Shown here one piece after another: positions 57,101-64,000 of a DNA stretch of 64,000 bases. Under the pieces are notes generated by a model. That model saw only the letters and a list, made by a program, of their open reading frames with translations, had not been told where the DNA came from and ran no database searches. The stretch comes from Chitinophaga silvisoli (GTDB lineage Bacteria > Bacteroidota > Bacteroidia > Chitinophagales > Chitinophagaceae). Every line of letters starts with the position of its first letter. Position 1 is the first letter of the stretch. The stretch is from the NCBI RefSeq assembly GCF_003412465.1, contig NZ_QTJV01000001.1, forward strand, positions 310,001 through 374,000, written 5' to 3'. The position numbers were made by a program, and so were the translations under genes.

Positions 57101-57250
57101 GGTATAGCTGGCAGACACCTGTACCGTAGGAGGTGCGATGTCAGGGTATTGCGCTATCGGCAGCGATACGAGTCCAAGGATACCCAGTATGACAATGATC
57201 ACCGAGATCACCGTACTGAGTACAGGACGTTCTATAAATGTCTTAAGCAT
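54095..57250 (-). CDS. RND efflux permease, AcrB/HAE1 family
   Basis: A 1051-aa inner-membrane proton-driven drug exporter. Twelve membrane segments and two large periplasmic loops follow the AcrB plan: FIERPVLSTVISVIIVILG at the start, the proton-relay segment ALVLAIGIVVDDAIVVVEA with two adjacent Asp in TM4, and the second half with YESYLLPFAVLLSLPVGLTG and LIGLLSKNAILIVEYA. Length is that of hydrophobe/amphiphile exporters (about 1050). The adaptor gene lies 21 bases upstream, the channel gene overlaps downstream. Drug range cannot be told from sequence. Confidence 0.95.
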   Translation of the reverse strand: MLKTFIERPVLSTVISVIIVILGILGLVSLPIAQYPDIAPPTVQVSASYTGANADVVLKSVIVPLEEQINGVEGMTYMTSSATNDGSATISIYFNVGRDPDMAAVDVQNRVSTASSLLPAEVTQAGVTVKKQQSSNLLITAIYSDNPAYDQTFLQNYAEINLIPALKRVNGVGNASAFGTMNYSMRIWLKPDVMSVYGLVPADVTNALSDQNIEAAPGKFGEQGNQSFQYVIRYTGKLKSADEFGNIIIKSTGNGQFLRLKDIARIELGAQSYNSMATVNGYPATNISINQTAGSNASQVINDCKKVLAEAAKDFPKGLHTTNMVDINKFLDASIEKVIHTLIEAFILVFIVVFIFLQDFRSTLIPAISVPVAIIGTFFFLNLFGFSINLLTLFALVLAIGIVVDDAIVVVEAVHAKLDAGYKSARKASIDAMSEISGAIVSITLVMSAVFVPVTFISGSTGVFYKQFGITLAIAIILSAINALTLSPALAALFLKPHAEEHKKKNFMQRFYTSFNTAFDTVTTKYTRSVTFLSRKLWLVLLGVVVFGGGLYYLMTSTSSSFVPDEDMGTIFVNVSMPPATSMERTTVVANELDSIARTIPAVNNSLRMVGQNILAGSGSSYAMIILELKNWKDRKMSNTDVIGALMQKSSYIRGAQILPISLPTITGFGIAGGFSFQLQDKGGHTTDEFYKVAQDFLGALGKRPEIQYASTTFNPNFPQFLLEVNVAKVKEAGLTVDNVMNAMQVYYGGYYASNFNLFGKQYRVMIQADTAYRANIEGLNKIYVKSSSGNMAPITEFVKLTRVFGPESIARFNLFTSMSVSGAPNNGYSSGQALKAIEEVAKEKLPPGYGYEFSGISREEQSSGTQSIYVFILCLVFVYFLLSAQYESYLLPFAVLLSLPVGLTGTFIFARIFGIDNNIYLQISLIMLIGLLSKNAILIVEYAVERRRHGMTLLNAAVEGAKARFRPILMTSFAFIFGLMPLMFASGAGANGNRSIGTAAVGGMLFGTMIGIFMIPVLFIIFQTLQEKVSTKRVEEDDDTDTKSVTHEIQ

Positions 57251-57271
57251 AATTCCTTTTTTAATAATAGG

Positions 57272-58423
57272 CTAGTCGATCTTCTGGTAAAGGCTGTCGG
57301 CTCTCACCATGCGTGGTTTGATCAGGGTACTGTCGCGCAGCGTGCTGGCACCTTCCAACACTACTTTGTCACCGGGTTTCAGGCCACTCTTGACGATGAA
57401 GAATTGTCCGTTGTCATTAGCTGTGGTCGTGATAGCACGACTGATTGTGTAGTTGTCTTTGGTTACGATGTAAGCAAAACGTTTGTCCTGCAGTTCGTAT
57501 GTGGCACCCTGGGGAATGACCAGTGCGGAATCTTCAGATCTGGGAATCCTGATAATTGCGCTGGCACCGCTTTTAATGATACCCATCGGGTTGGGGAAGG
57601 TAGCTTTGAACTGGGCAGTACCGGTAGCGGTGGCGATCAACCCGCTGGCGGTTTCGATCTTACCTTTCAGGGAGTATTCACTGCCGTTGGCTAATACCAT
57701 GGTTACTTCAGGCAGGTGTTTTACTTTCTCTTCGAGTGTATTGCCGGGTACTTCTTCAGAGAAGTCAAGCAATTGTTTTTCGTTCAGAGAGAAATAGGCA
57801 TATATGTTACCTATGTTAGAGAGGGTAGTCAGTGCTTCAGTGCTGGTACTGCTCACCAGGGCACCAATCTTGTAAGGGATGGTACCTATCACGCCGTCGG
57901 CAGGTGCTTTGATAATGGTGTAGCCCAGATTGGTTTCGGCATTTGCCAGTGTGGCCTGCGCCTGTGCCAGCGCAGCCTGTTTTGCTTCCAGGGTATACTG
58001 TGCAGATTCCAGCTGGTACTTGCTCACGATATCTTTTTCTACCAGCGGGCGTACTTTGTTTACATCCATCTGTGCGGCATTCACATCTGCAACAGCGCTT
58101 TTGATAGCGGCTCTGGCAGTGACTACATTTTGCTCGTACTCGGGGTTGTTGATCGTGAACAACAGTTGGCCTTTCTTCACGTTGGCACCTTCATTTACAT
58201 AAATCGCTTTCACATATCCGTCTACTTTAGGCCTGATTTCTATGACCTGCTGCCCCTGGATGGTAGCCGGAAAATCATAATGGATCGTGGCTTTGATGGG
58301 AGCTAACGATATGACTGCATAGTCCTTTGCCGCATCGGCCTGGCCCTGCATCCCTTTCTTGTTATTGCCACAGGACAGCAATAGAAGTGCTGCGCCGGCG
58401 ACCGGTAAATACATCTTGGACAT
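57272..58423 (-). CDS. RND efflux periplasmic adaptor, AcrA type
   Basis: A 383-aa lipoprotein (lipobox LSC with Cys at 18) that links permease and channel. The order is barrel-sandwich half (IEIRPKVDGYVKAIYVNEGANVKKGQLLF read in parts), a helical hairpin (about 100-165: AAIKSAVADVNAAQMDVNKV), the second lipoyl-like half (GYTIIKAPADGVIG), a beta barrel and a membrane-proximal domain ending near 370. Second gene of the operon, 56 nt after tetR. Confidence 0.93.
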   Translation of the reverse strand: MSKMYLPVAGAALLLLSCGNNKKGMQGQADAAKDYAVISLAPIKATIHYDFPATIQGQQVIEIRPKVDGYVKAIYVNEGANVKKGQLLFTINNPEYEQNVVTARAAIKSAVADVNAAQMDVNKVRPLVEKDIVSKYQLESAQYTLEAKQAALAQAQATLANAETNLGYTIIKAPADGVIGTIPYKIGALVSSTSTEALTTLSNIGNIYAYFSLNEKQLLDFSEEVPGNTLEEKVKHLPEVTMVLANGSEYSLKGKIETASGLIATATGTAQFKATFPNPMGIIKSGASAIIRIPRSEDSALVIPQGATYELQDKRFAYIVTKDNYTISRAITTTANDNGQFFIVKSGLKPGDKVVLEGASTLRDSTLIKPRMVRADSLYQKID

Positions 58424-58479
58424 ATAAGTTTTAAATTATGTACATGACAAAAAAGTCTGGCTGATTACAAGGGAGCTTA

Positions 58480-59064
58480 TTAGTTAAAGAGCGTATTCAT
58501 TATCACTGTCTTTCTTTCCTTAACAATCTTTTCATATTCCTGTTCGTTCAGTCCAAACAAATGCTGATTAAGGGGCTTCACAATAAATGGATAAATTACA
58601 AGTGAGAAGAGGTTCATGATAAAGTGAACCGGGGTCGCGCGTTGAATAGTTCCTTTATTCATTTCCTGTGCTACCTCCTGTAAGAACTGTTGCATAAATA
58701 TTTCCGGAACTTCGTCCCTAAAGGGCTGTCCGTTGTGCATAGAGGTAGTCATAGAGATTTCGAGATAAGGATAGGTTTCCAATCGTTTCAGTAATACATC
58801 CACGAATTGCTCTATCTTTTTCCGGAAGGGGAGTGCTGCACCAAGCACCGATTGGGCTTCCCTGATGGATTCCAGTCTGGCTTTTTCAAATACCGCATCA
58901 AACAGCTGGTCCCGTGACTTGAAATAGTAATGTATCAGGGTCCGGTTCACACCAGCCGCATCGGCAATATCCTGTGTGGTGGCGTGCAGACGGCCTTCCG
59001 TGAAGAAGACGTGCATCGCAGTATCAATGATATGCTGCTCTGTTTTTTTATCTTTTGCCGCCAT
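58480..59064 (-). CDS. TetR/AcrR family repressor of the RND operon
   Basis: A 194-aa regulator. The N-terminal helix-turn-helix (about 8-55) reads IIDTAMHVFFTEGRLHATTQ and DIADAAGVNRTLIHYYFKSRDQLF, the TetR signature. The C-terminal ligand domain is helical. It is the first gene of the efflux operon, on the same strand, and a perfect dyad covers the predicted transcript start, so it probably represses itself and the pump together and is released by a pump substrate. Confidence 0.92.
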   Translation of the reverse strand: MAAKDKKTEQHIIDTAMHVFFTEGRLHATTQDIADAAGVNRTLIHYYFKSRDQLFDAVFEKARLESIREAQSVLGAALPFRKKIEQFVDVLLKRLETYPYLEISMTTSMHNGQPFRDEVPEIFMQQFLQEVAQEMNKGTIQRATPVHFIMNLFSLVIYPFIVKPLNQHLFGLNEQEYEKIVKERKTVIMNTLFN

Positions 59065-59066
59065 GA

Positions 59067-59092
59067 TTTAACAAAATTGTTAAACAAAAGTA
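59067..59092 (-). promoter_or_regulatory. TetR operator overlapping the efflux promoter
   Basis: TTTAACA-AAAT-TGTTAAA (59067-59084) is a perfect inverted repeat with 7-bp arms, three bases before the tetR ATG. Directly upstream on the minus strand is TACTTTTG (59092-59085), an exact -7 box, so the dyad sits on the transcript start. No close copy is seen before the adaptor gene. Confidence 0.75.
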
Positions 59093-59160
59093 AGGGGAGG
59101 CGGAAAAGGATTTGGGGACAACGCGCCCAATTGGCGATTTTCTGAGATGTAAACGGAAAA

Positions 59161-59961
59161 TTACACGGACATCACTTCCTGTTGAAATGCGCTGGGTCTT
59201 TTGTTCGTCACCTGGTAAAATACCTTGCTGAAAGCGGCGATATTGCTATATCCGGTTTGGTATGCAATCTCGCTCAGGGTTTGATTGGTCTGTAAGATCA
59301 TCTCAATTCCTTTCACGACCCGCAGCATTTTCAGGTATTGAACAAAGGACATATCAAGTATATTATGGAATAAACGGGAGAGGGTACGGGGGCTGATGTC
59401 AAATTCATTGCTAAGAGATTCCAGGGTGATTTCCTGGTCGAAATGGCGGGCGATATATTGAATAATAGGGAGGAGGCGTTCATGCGTGGTGGTAGGCAGG
59501 GCCACGGGGAGGGTAGTTGTGCTCACTTCAGGCAGAATATCTTTCAGGGATGCCAGGAACCGGAAACCGGTCTCGCCGGGCCGGATATGACCTTTCCAGC
59601 GCGACGTATAGTTTATCATCTGCAACAGCAGCTCATTTACGGGGTAAATGCCCATCCTGCTATAAAAGGGAGATTGCTGGTCATCTGAATTATAAAAATA
59701 TATATTGCGGGTGGCAGTGAACCTGGAGTGCCGGACCTGGATATAATGTTCCTGGTGTTTGGGTATCCATATATAATGGCGCGCGGGGATAACAAAGGAT
59801 CTGTCCGGCAGGTTGCAATAGGCGATACCGCCTTCCACATAGGTCAGCTGCCCTTTCTCATGGGCATGCATAGACCATTTTCGTTCTACTTTATCAGTCA
59901 TGACGAACACCGAGTCCGGGATGGTATCAATATCTGCTAAATATTCTTCGAGGAACAACAT
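59161..59961 (-). CDS. AraC family transcriptional regulator
   Basis: A 266-aa regulator with an N-terminal cupin-type sensor half (about 10-150, SMHAHEKGQLTYVEGG carrying the His residues) and a C-terminal double helix-turn-helix (about 165-262: ITLESLSNEFDISPRTLSRLF and LSEIAYQTGYSNIAAFSKVF). It is divergent from the TolC-HlyD-MFS operon with 78 bases between the starts, so it is the likely regulator of that efflux system. Confidence 0.92.
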   Translation of the reverse strand: MLFLEEYLADIDTIPDSVFVMTDKVERKWSMHAHEKGQLTYVEGGIAYCNLPDRSFVIPARHYIWIPKHQEHYIQVRHSRFTATRNIYFYNSDDQQSPFYSRMGIYPVNELLLQMINYTSRWKGHIRPGETGFRFLASLKDILPEVSTTTLPVALPTTTHERLLPIIQYIARHFDQEITLESLSNEFDISPRTLSRLFHNILDMSFVQYLKMLRVVKGIEMILQTNQTLSEIAYQTGYSNIAAFSKVFYQVTNKRPSAFQQEVMSV

Positions 59962-60020
59962 GTGGCGCGTTTGGATAAATAATTGGCAATTTAGATAAAA
60001 TGGCTCGTTTCACATAGTAC

Positions 60021-60028
60021 TAACTTTG
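60021..60028 (+). promoter_or_regulatory. -7 box before the second efflux operon
   Basis: TAACTTTG matches TAnnTTTG exactly and places transcription only a few bases before the ATG at 60040. No good -33 element is seen, which fits a promoter needing an activator such as the divergent AraC protein. Confidence 0.5.
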
Positions 60029-60039
60029 CATGCAGAATA

Positions 60040-61383
60040 ATGATTATGCGACCGAATACCAAAAGGGTATGTGCATTACTGCCTGTATTAATATTTTCGA
60101 TGTGTGCAGTGGCACAAAAACCTTCCGATACTACAGCCCCAATTCACTTAACACTTGAACAGGTATGGGATAAAGCAGCACAGAACAACAAAAAGGTTCA
60201 GATGGCTCATATCCGTGTACAAACCAGTGAAGAATCCCTGAAGAATGCAAAGGCAGAACGACTGCCGGAGATCGATGTGAATGGTGCTTATGCAAGGGTA
60301 ACGAATATGCCTATGTATGAAGATGGATTTTTTCATACACCTACACAATTCCCTGTGCTACATAACTATTACAAGGTAGGTGGGGATGCTTATTTCAATG
60401 TCTATAATGGAAATAAGACCAACCTTGAAATTCAGAAAGGACAAACGGAACATGCTATAACGAAGGAACAAGAGAATCTGACGCTGTCTGAAGTAAAATT
60501 CAGTGCAGCGGTATGTTACCTGGATCTGGTACGCAGCTGCCGGTTCAAAGAATTAATAGCAAAGGATATAGAAGACCAGCAAAAGCAGTTGGCCCACATC
60601 CAGGAACTACAAAAGAATGGAGTTGTATTGAAGAGCGATGTGTTGAGAGCACAGTTGAGATTATCCCGGCAGCAGATGGGGATGGTGCAAATTGATAATG
60701 ATATTGCAATTGCCCGTCAGCGGCTTGCTATCCTGATTGGAGATGAGGAAAATGAGCGGATTGATGCGGATAGTATGCTTACTGATGGCAATGCAATACC
60801 GGGGTCTTATGAAGAGTACCTGAATGTAGCTGCCACGCACGCCTTCCAGTTAAAAATTTCTGAGGGAGAATCAGCACTGAAAAAGCTGGCGCTGAAAAGT
60901 GTAAAAGCAAACGTCTCGCCAAAGGTAGGACTGTTTGCAGAATACAACTTCGCGTATCCGCAGATACAGTTCTACCCTTACGGAGATGCAGCTTATGGAT
61001 TAGGGATGTATGGTGTGAAAGCAAGCTTTCCTATTTCCGCCTTCTATCATAACAAGCACAAAGAAAAGGCAGCTGTCCTTGAATTAAAAAGAGAAGAAAT
61101 AGCGCACGAAGAAACCGGTGATGTAATCAGACAACAGGTAAAAGAAGCTTACCTCCGCTATGAGGAAGCACTGACGAGAATAGAAGTGGCAGAGACCAAT
61201 ATCAGACAGGCAAGCGAAAACGCAAGGATTGTAAACAACACTTATTTTAACCAGTTATCCCTCGTGACCGACCTGCTGGATGCCGATACACAATTGCTCC
61301 AGACCCGTTTTGACCTTGTTTCAGCAAAGATCGCAGCACGCGTACAATACTATCAATTACAAAAAGTAATAGGCAATCTATAA
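60040..61383 (+). CDS. TolC-like outer-membrane efflux protein
   Basis: A 447-aa channel protein with a signal peptide ending at CAVAQ (about residue 26); ATG 60040 and 60046 are both possible starts. Two OEP repeats: EQVWDKAAQNNKKVQMAHIR (first helix), AERLPEIDVNGAYARV (strand) and the matching second set with YKVGGDAYFNVYNGNKTNLE and SLVTDLLDADTQLLQTRFDL. It has no lipobox, unlike the channel of the RND system. It is the first gene of an operon with an EmrA-like adaptor and an MFS permease. Confidence 0.9.
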   Translation: MIMRPNTKRVCALLPVLIFSMCAVAQKPSDTTAPIHLTLEQVWDKAAQNNKKVQMAHIRVQTSEESLKNAKAERLPEIDVNGAYARVTNMPMYEDGFFHTPTQFPVLHNYYKVGGDAYFNVYNGNKTNLEIQKGQTEHAITKEQENLTLSEVKFSAAVCYLDLVRSCRFKELIAKDIEDQQKQLAHIQELQKNGVVLKSDVLRAQLRLSRQQMGMVQIDNDIAIARQRLAILIGDEENERIDADSMLTDGNAIPGSYEEYLNVAATHAFQLKISEGESALKKLALKSVKANVSPKVGLFAEYNFAYPQIQFYPYGDAAYGLGMYGVKASFPISAFYHNKHKEKAAVLELKREEIAHEETGDVIRQQVKEAYLRYEEALTRIEVAETNIRQASENARIVNNTYFNQLSLVTDLLDADTQLLQTRFDLVSAKIAARVQYYQLQKVIGNL

Positions 61384-61388
61384 TTATT

Positions 61389-62441
61389 ATGGCAAATTAT
61401 GCAAAGACCGATAAGGTGATAACCACTATCACCGGATGGGTAGCCGGTTTAATATTAGTGGGATTGGCGATATGGGGCATCATCACTCTCCTGACCCTAT
61501 ATAAATTCGAAGAGACGAATGATGCCCAGGTAGAAGAATATATCAACCCGATCACGAATCGTGTAGTGGGATATATTACGAAGATCAACTACGAAGAAAA
61601 CCAGGATGTAAAGAAAGGAGATACCCTGCTCCTGATTGACGACAGTGAATATAAATTACAACAGCAGGAAGCCAATGCTGCTTTGCTGAATGCAAAAGCA
61701 CAGATCCAGGTACTGGAATCAAGCATCTCTACTACAGCAAAGACAGCTACTGTAACACAGGCACAGATCGCAGCTGCAAAAGCAAAGTTGTGGAAGCAGC
61801 AGCAGGAAATGGACCGTTATCAGAAACTGTTTGATGTGGAATCAGCTACCAAACAACAGCTTGAAAATGTGCAGACAGCACTGGATGTAGCGAAAGCAGA
61901 TTACCAGACTGCGCTGAACAACTATGCTGCTTCAGAATCGAAAGTAGGTGATATCAAAGCACAAAAGCAGGCATTAATGGCCGAAATAGAACGCAGGGAA
62001 GCCATGCTGGGCAGAAATACACTGGATGTATCCTATACCGTAATCAAAGCGCCGTATGATGGTAAAATGGGCCGCCGTACCATCGAAGAAGGTCAGCTGG
62101 TTCAGGCCGGGCAGACACTGGCATTCATCGTGAACCAGACTGCCGGTAAGTGGATCGTGGCCAACTTCAAGGAAACACAGGTGCATCATATGCACGTGGG
62201 ACAGGAGGCGAAGATTGAGATTGATGCTTACCCCGGGAAAATATTTAATGGTCAGGTAGAGTCTTTATCTCCTGCTACCGGTTCCCGCTTTTCACTGTTA
62301 CCTCCGGACAACTCCACGGGCAACTTCGTGAAGATCGTACAACGGATACCGGTACGCATCAAATTGACTGACAAAGCAGATGCTGATTTATTACTTCGTG
62401 CAGGTATGAACGCAACTGTGAAGATTGCAAAAGCACAATGA
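61389..62441 (+). CDS. HlyD/EmrA-type efflux adaptor
   Basis: A 350-aa membrane fusion protein with one N-terminal membrane segment (about 15-37) and a periplasmic body. EmrA-like features: ETNDAQVEEYINPITNRVVG (lipoyl-like half), a long coiled-coil hairpin (about 90-195: QQQEANAALLNAKAQIQVLE and KQQLENVQTALDVAKADYQ), and YTVIKAPYDGKMGRRTIEEG (second half). It lies 5 nt after the channel gene and overlaps the permease start by four bases (ATGA). Confidence 0.92.
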   Translation: MANYAKTDKVITTITGWVAGLILVGLAIWGIITLLTLYKFEETNDAQVEEYINPITNRVVGYITKINYEENQDVKKGDTLLLIDDSEYKLQQQEANAALLNAKAQIQVLESSISTTAKTATVTQAQIAAAKAKLWKQQQEMDRYQKLFDVESATKQQLENVQTALDVAKADYQTALNNYAASESKVGDIKAQKQALMAEIERREAMLGRNTLDVSYTVIKAPYDGKMGRRTIEEGQLVQAGQTLAFIVNQTAGKWIVANFKETQVHHMHVGQEAKIEIDAYPGKIFNGQVESLSPATGSRFSLLPPDNSTGNFVKIVQRIPVRIKLTDKADADLLLRAGMNATVKIAKAQ

Positions 62442-64000
62442 AAAAACTAACGATATTTAAACCATGGGCTACGGCATCGGAATGGTTTATCAGGTTCGTG
62501 ATCTTCCTGAACCTGTTGCCAAACCTGCTGATGTTCGGGATCTCTGTATCCAGTGGACCCGGTTCTGCCGGTTACTATGGTATTGAGCCAGCTGATGTAC
62601 AGTATTCCATGGTCCTGTTCTACGCTTCGCTGGCAGGATTCTTTGCACTGGAAAGACGATTCTTTCAATACATTGCTACAAAGGAATACCTGTTGATGGG
62701 GGCAGTAATACAAATCATTACTTCTTACGGCTGTTACAAAACACATAACCTGTATATCTTACTGAGTCTGCGTTTCATCCAGGGGATGGCAAACTGTATT
62801 TCTTCTTCTGTATGTATCACACTGATCTTTAGCAGACTGCGGAGCAACCGCCAGCGGGAGATCGGGTATTCACTTTTTTATATGAACCTGCTGTGCATTA
62901 CAGCGGTGAGTACACTGATTACAGCTCCTTTACTGGATACGTTTGATTACAATGTGTTGTACAAGTGGATGATCTTTACTTATATTCCAGGTACCCTCTT
63001 GTTGTTTGTAATGATGAATCCAGTGCGGTTGAACAAACGTTTTCCATTGTATCAGCTGGACTGGGCCAGCTTTGTGATCTATACAACAGCATTGAGTTTA
63101 TTGGGATATGTCCTTTTGTACGGGCAGCAATATTATTGGTTTAGTGACAGCAGGATCCTGGCGGCATCGATAGCTGTAGTCGTACTGGGTGTCTTGCATG
63201 TGGTGAGACAGAAAGCATTGAAAAGGCCTTATCTCAGCCTGGATGTGTTTAAGAATAGCAATTATGTATTAGGGATGATCCTGATCTTTGTATTGTACAT
63301 CTGTAGGGGAGCATTGAATATTACCAGCACCTATTTTACGAATGTATTGGGTATGGACCCGATGCATCTTTCTTATATACTGATTGCGAATATCATTGGG
63401 ATTGTATTAGGTGTGTTAATCAGTTCCAGGATGATTCTTAACAATGTAAAAATGAGATGGACCTGGTTGATTGGTTTTGGCCTGTTGCTGATATTTCACC
63501 TGTGGATGAACTTCCTGTTTGCCACGATGGCGGATGCCGGTACCTTCATCATTCCCCTTGTTACGCAGGGCATGGGAGCTGGCATGCTCATGTCACCATT
63601 GATCATCTTTAGTATATCATCAGTACCAGCACATTTGGGAAGCACAGCATCAGCTACAGGCGTGTTTTTCCGCTTTACCGGTTTTTGTAGCAGCATTGCC
63701 CTGATCAATTATTACCAGCTGTACGATAAGAGCAGACATTATAACCGGTTCCTTGATAAACTGACAACACTGGATCCGCTGGTGAATTCAAAACTGGGCG
63801 TGTATAAAGCAGGCTTGATGGTGAAGGGATTGCCTGCGGACAGAGCGACAAACGCAGCTACCGGTTTACTCTACCGCTCTGCGGATTTACAGGCACAGAT
63901 CAGGTTCTCGATGGATTACTATTACCTGATCAGTATTTTGATCATAGGCGTGATTTTATTGATCGCATGGGTACCCTACCTGAATAAGACGGTCATTGAC
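62438..64000 (+). CDS. MFS drug:H+ antiporter (EmrB-like), runs off the right edge
   Basis: An open frame of 521 codons from ATG 62438 to the window edge with no stop. It encodes a polytopic membrane protein with many hydrophobic segments, in the DHA2 style with 14 helices expected: YILLSLRFIQGMANCISSS in the early part, IFVLYICRGALNITSTYF and TFIIPLVTQGMGAGMLMSPL later. It follows an EmrA-type adaptor with a four-base overlap, so it should form a tripartite EmrAB-TolC-like pump with the two genes before it. The last visible helix ends at AWVPYL, so the stop is probably close. Confidence 0.88.
   Translation, partial: MKKLTIFKPWATASEWFIRFVIFLNLLPNLLMFGISVSSGPGSAGYYGIEPADVQYSMVLFYASLAGFFALERRFFQYIATKEYLLMGAVIQIITSYGCYKTHNLYILLSLRFIQGMANCISSSVCITLIFSRLRSNRQREIGYSLFYMNLLCITAVSTLITAPLLDTFDYNVLYKWMIFTYIPGTLLLFVMMNPVRLNKRFPLYQLDWASFVIYTTALSLLGYVLLYGQQYYWFSDSRILAASIAVVVLGVLHVVRQKALKRPYLSLDVFKNSNYVLGMILIFVLYICRGALNITSTYFTNVLGMDPMHLSYILIANIIGIVLGVLISSRMILNNVKMRWTWLIGFGLLLIFHLWMNFLFATMADAGTFIIPLVTQGMGAGMLMSPLIIFSISSVPAHLGSTASATGVFFRFTGFCSSIALINYYQLYDKSRHYNRFLDKLTTLDPLVNSKLGVYKAGLMVKGLPADRATNAATGLLYRSADLQAQIRFSMDYYYLISILIIGVILLIAWVPYLNKTVID

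Noticed and set aside
1..64000. CRISPR arrays, insertion sequences, rRNA operons
   Set aside because: No regularly spaced direct repeats, no transposase or terminal repeats and no rRNA-like stretches were seen.

Overview
The window looks like a chromosomal segment from a Bacteroidota soil or plant-polymer degrader of the Chitinophaga type. The grounds are three SusC/SusD-style features (two SusC/SusD pairs and an ECF sigma/FecR pair), many lipoproteins with a Cys lipobox, several secreted glycoside hydrolases (GH144-like, GH20, GH127-like, GH78, GH92), long RHS/YD-repeat proteins, and promoters of the Bacteroidota form (TAnnTTTG at -7). Genus level is inference; no rRNA is present.

Layout. 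1-7.3 kb: two RHS/YD-repeat proteins, the first cut by the left edge, the second ending in a papain-like C-terminal domain and closed by a 28-bp perfect hairpin. 7.8-15.3 kb: a polysaccharide utilisation operon, SusC-SusD-GH144-GH144, best explained as a beta-1,2-glucan locus. 15.4-20.5 kb: single genes (GH20 hexosaminidase, thioesterase, TerC plus DODA-type dioxygenase, HAD hydrolase). 20.6-31.5 kb: a second utilisation locus, ECF sigma, FecR anti-sigma, SusC, SusD, GH127-like arabinofuranosidase, GH78 rhamnosidase. 31.5-36.7 kb: a secreted beta-propeller, GH92 mannosidase with a terminator-like leader hairpin, an ArsR regulator, an orphan sensor-like protein and an SDR.

36.8-40.9 kb is the most unusual stretch: a two-gene module (64-aa protein plus an ADP-ribosyltransferase-like protein) with its own promoter, a Ro60/TROVE protein flanked on both sides by structured RNA, a secreted beta-propeller, and a badly frameshifted remnant of a cytochrome c/sugar dehydrogenase fusion. 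40.8-45.2 kb holds an operon with a YiiX-like peptidase and two unknowns, a DoxX gene with a promoter framed by two operator-like repeats, and unknown conserved genes. 45.5-50.1 kb is an RHS graveyard: a SUKH-domain protein, an RHS fragment homologous to the one at 5.7-6.2 kb, a decayed toxin tail, an intact-looking immunity gene, and several orphan fragments. Then come tRNA-Gln(CUG), a subtilase, and at 52.7-64 kb two multidrug efflux systems: a TetR-controlled RND operon on the minus strand, and an AraC-linked TolC-HlyD-MFS operon on the plus strand that runs off the right edge.

The two utilisation loci share a logic: outer-membrane import by SusC/SusD, cutting at the surface or in the periplasm by the linked hydrolases. 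The RHS material at both ends of the left two thirds suggests one polymorphic-toxin family that has been duplicated and partly degraded. All assignments come from reading motifs by eye; no database search was possible.
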